Shown here: one piece after another, positions 5,931 to 6,131 of the stretch
Layout: each line of letters opens with the position of its first letter
Numbering within the stretch: position 1 is the stretch's first letter
Source: Dehalococcoidia bacterium
Lineage (GTDB): Bacteria; Chloroflexota; Dehalococcoidia; Lucifugimonadales; JAGWBF01
NCBI GenBank assembly: GCA_021296015.1
Contig: JAGWBG010000097.1
Location: forward strand, 1-6,131
Direction: 5' to 3'
DNA length: 6,131 bases
Position numbers and translations under genes: made by a program
The notes under the pieces: model-generated
Told to the model about the DNA's origin: nothing
The model's input: only the letters and a program-made list of their open reading frames with translations
Databases searched by the model: none

Positions 5931-6131
5931 ATGCTCACCATTGAGGACATTATCCTTGGAAATGACCAGCGTGGGGTTGCCGCTCTCAGACCCCACCTGC
6001 CAGTCGACTTTTGTGACCGGGCAGCCGGATTTGTGCTGTCCACTCCCGGCACTGTCTTGATTGCCACGGGCTTCTATATATCCAAAGCGGGAGCGCGCGA
6101 GACCGACGGCCCACCGGGGGCGCTGGCCCTG
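5931..6131 (+). CDS. DUF4392 / glutamate cyclase C-terminal-domain protein (5' part, cut by window end)
   Basis: Sixty-seven codons are open from ATG 5931 to the window edge, beginning MLTIEDIILGNDQRG. The fragment has the hallmark of the DUF4392 family: an IATGFYI strand (44-50) followed by ETDGPPGALAL (57-67). Upstream residues contain AAGFVLSTPGTVLI (31-44), which leads into that core. This domain is the C-terminal half of animal D-glutamate cyclase. The gene is 81 bp downstream of the ycsI-like gene on the same strand with no obvious terminator between, so the two are probably co-transcribed and functionally linked. AAAGG (5914-5918) lies 12 bases before the ATG, slightly far for a ribosome site; an in-frame TTG at 5910 is an alternative start. 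The rest of the gene lies outside the window. Confidence 0.82.
   Translation, partial: MLTIEDIILGNDQRGVAALRPHLPVDFCDRAAGFVLSTPGTVLIATGFYISKAGARETDGPPGALAL

Noticed and set aside
5373..5996. 207-codon minus-strand open frame opposite the YcsI-like gene
   Set aside because: The plus-strand protein is conserved throughout, while this frame gives an arginine-rich sequence without motifs and crosses the start of the DUF4392 gene.
1..6131. CRISPR array, tRNA, rRNA, transposase or phage genes
   Set aside because: No regularly spaced repeats, no cloverleaf-like segment and no mobile-element protein motifs were seen. Coding density and gene types are those of a housekeeping chromosome region.

Overview
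The window comes from a moderately GC-rich bacterium and carries ordinary chromosomal genes at high coding density. The best guess for the lineage is a Chloroflexota/Dehalococcoidia-like organism. This rests on the FPGTWSD-type PurQ N-terminus, the small PurL, the winged-helix response regulator with an eroded receiver, and the mix of ATG, GTG and TTG starts. The lineage is an inference and is not secure. No rRNA, tRNA, CRISPR array, insertion sequence or phage gene is visible.

Layout. Positions 1-53 may be the last codons of a plus-strand gene that converges on the main operon. Positions 54-171 are a non-coding convergent gap with two small hairpins. The minus-strand block reads, in transcription order: rpsU (ribosomal protein bS21, 4048 to 3866), purQ (3787 to 3083), purL (3080 to 864) and a 3-oxoacid CoA-transferase beta subunit (837 to 172). 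A textbook sigma-70-type promoter (TTGACA, 17 bp, TATAAT) lies just upstream of rpsU and probably drives all four genes. Upstream of that promoter, on the same strand, is an OmpR/PhoB-type response regulator (4846 to 4172) whose receiver lacks the usual acidic pair and switch lysine. A 208-bp divergent region (4847-5054) follows, with a predicted promoter for each direction. On the plus strand come a YcsI/DUF1445 putative hydro-lyase (5055-5849) and the start of a DUF4392 glutamate-cyclase-domain gene (5931 to beyond 6131).

How the genes work together. PurQ (glutaminase) and PurL (synthetase) form the FGAM synthase of purine biosynthesis. The third subunit, PurS, is not next to them, and a ribosomal protein gene leads the unit instead. 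The CoA-transferase beta subunit at the operon's end has no alpha subunit in the window. The DUF1445 and DUF4392 genes are separate counterparts of the two halves of the fused animal D-glutamate cyclase DGLUCY, so they probably act together on D-glutamate/5-oxo-D-proline. The response regulator lies between the two units and is a candidate regulator of one or both.

Most genes are recognisable families. The points worth a second look are the rpsU-purQ-purL-scoB arrangement without purS or scoA, the degenerate response regulator, the split D-glutamate cyclase pair, and the repeats around the promoters.
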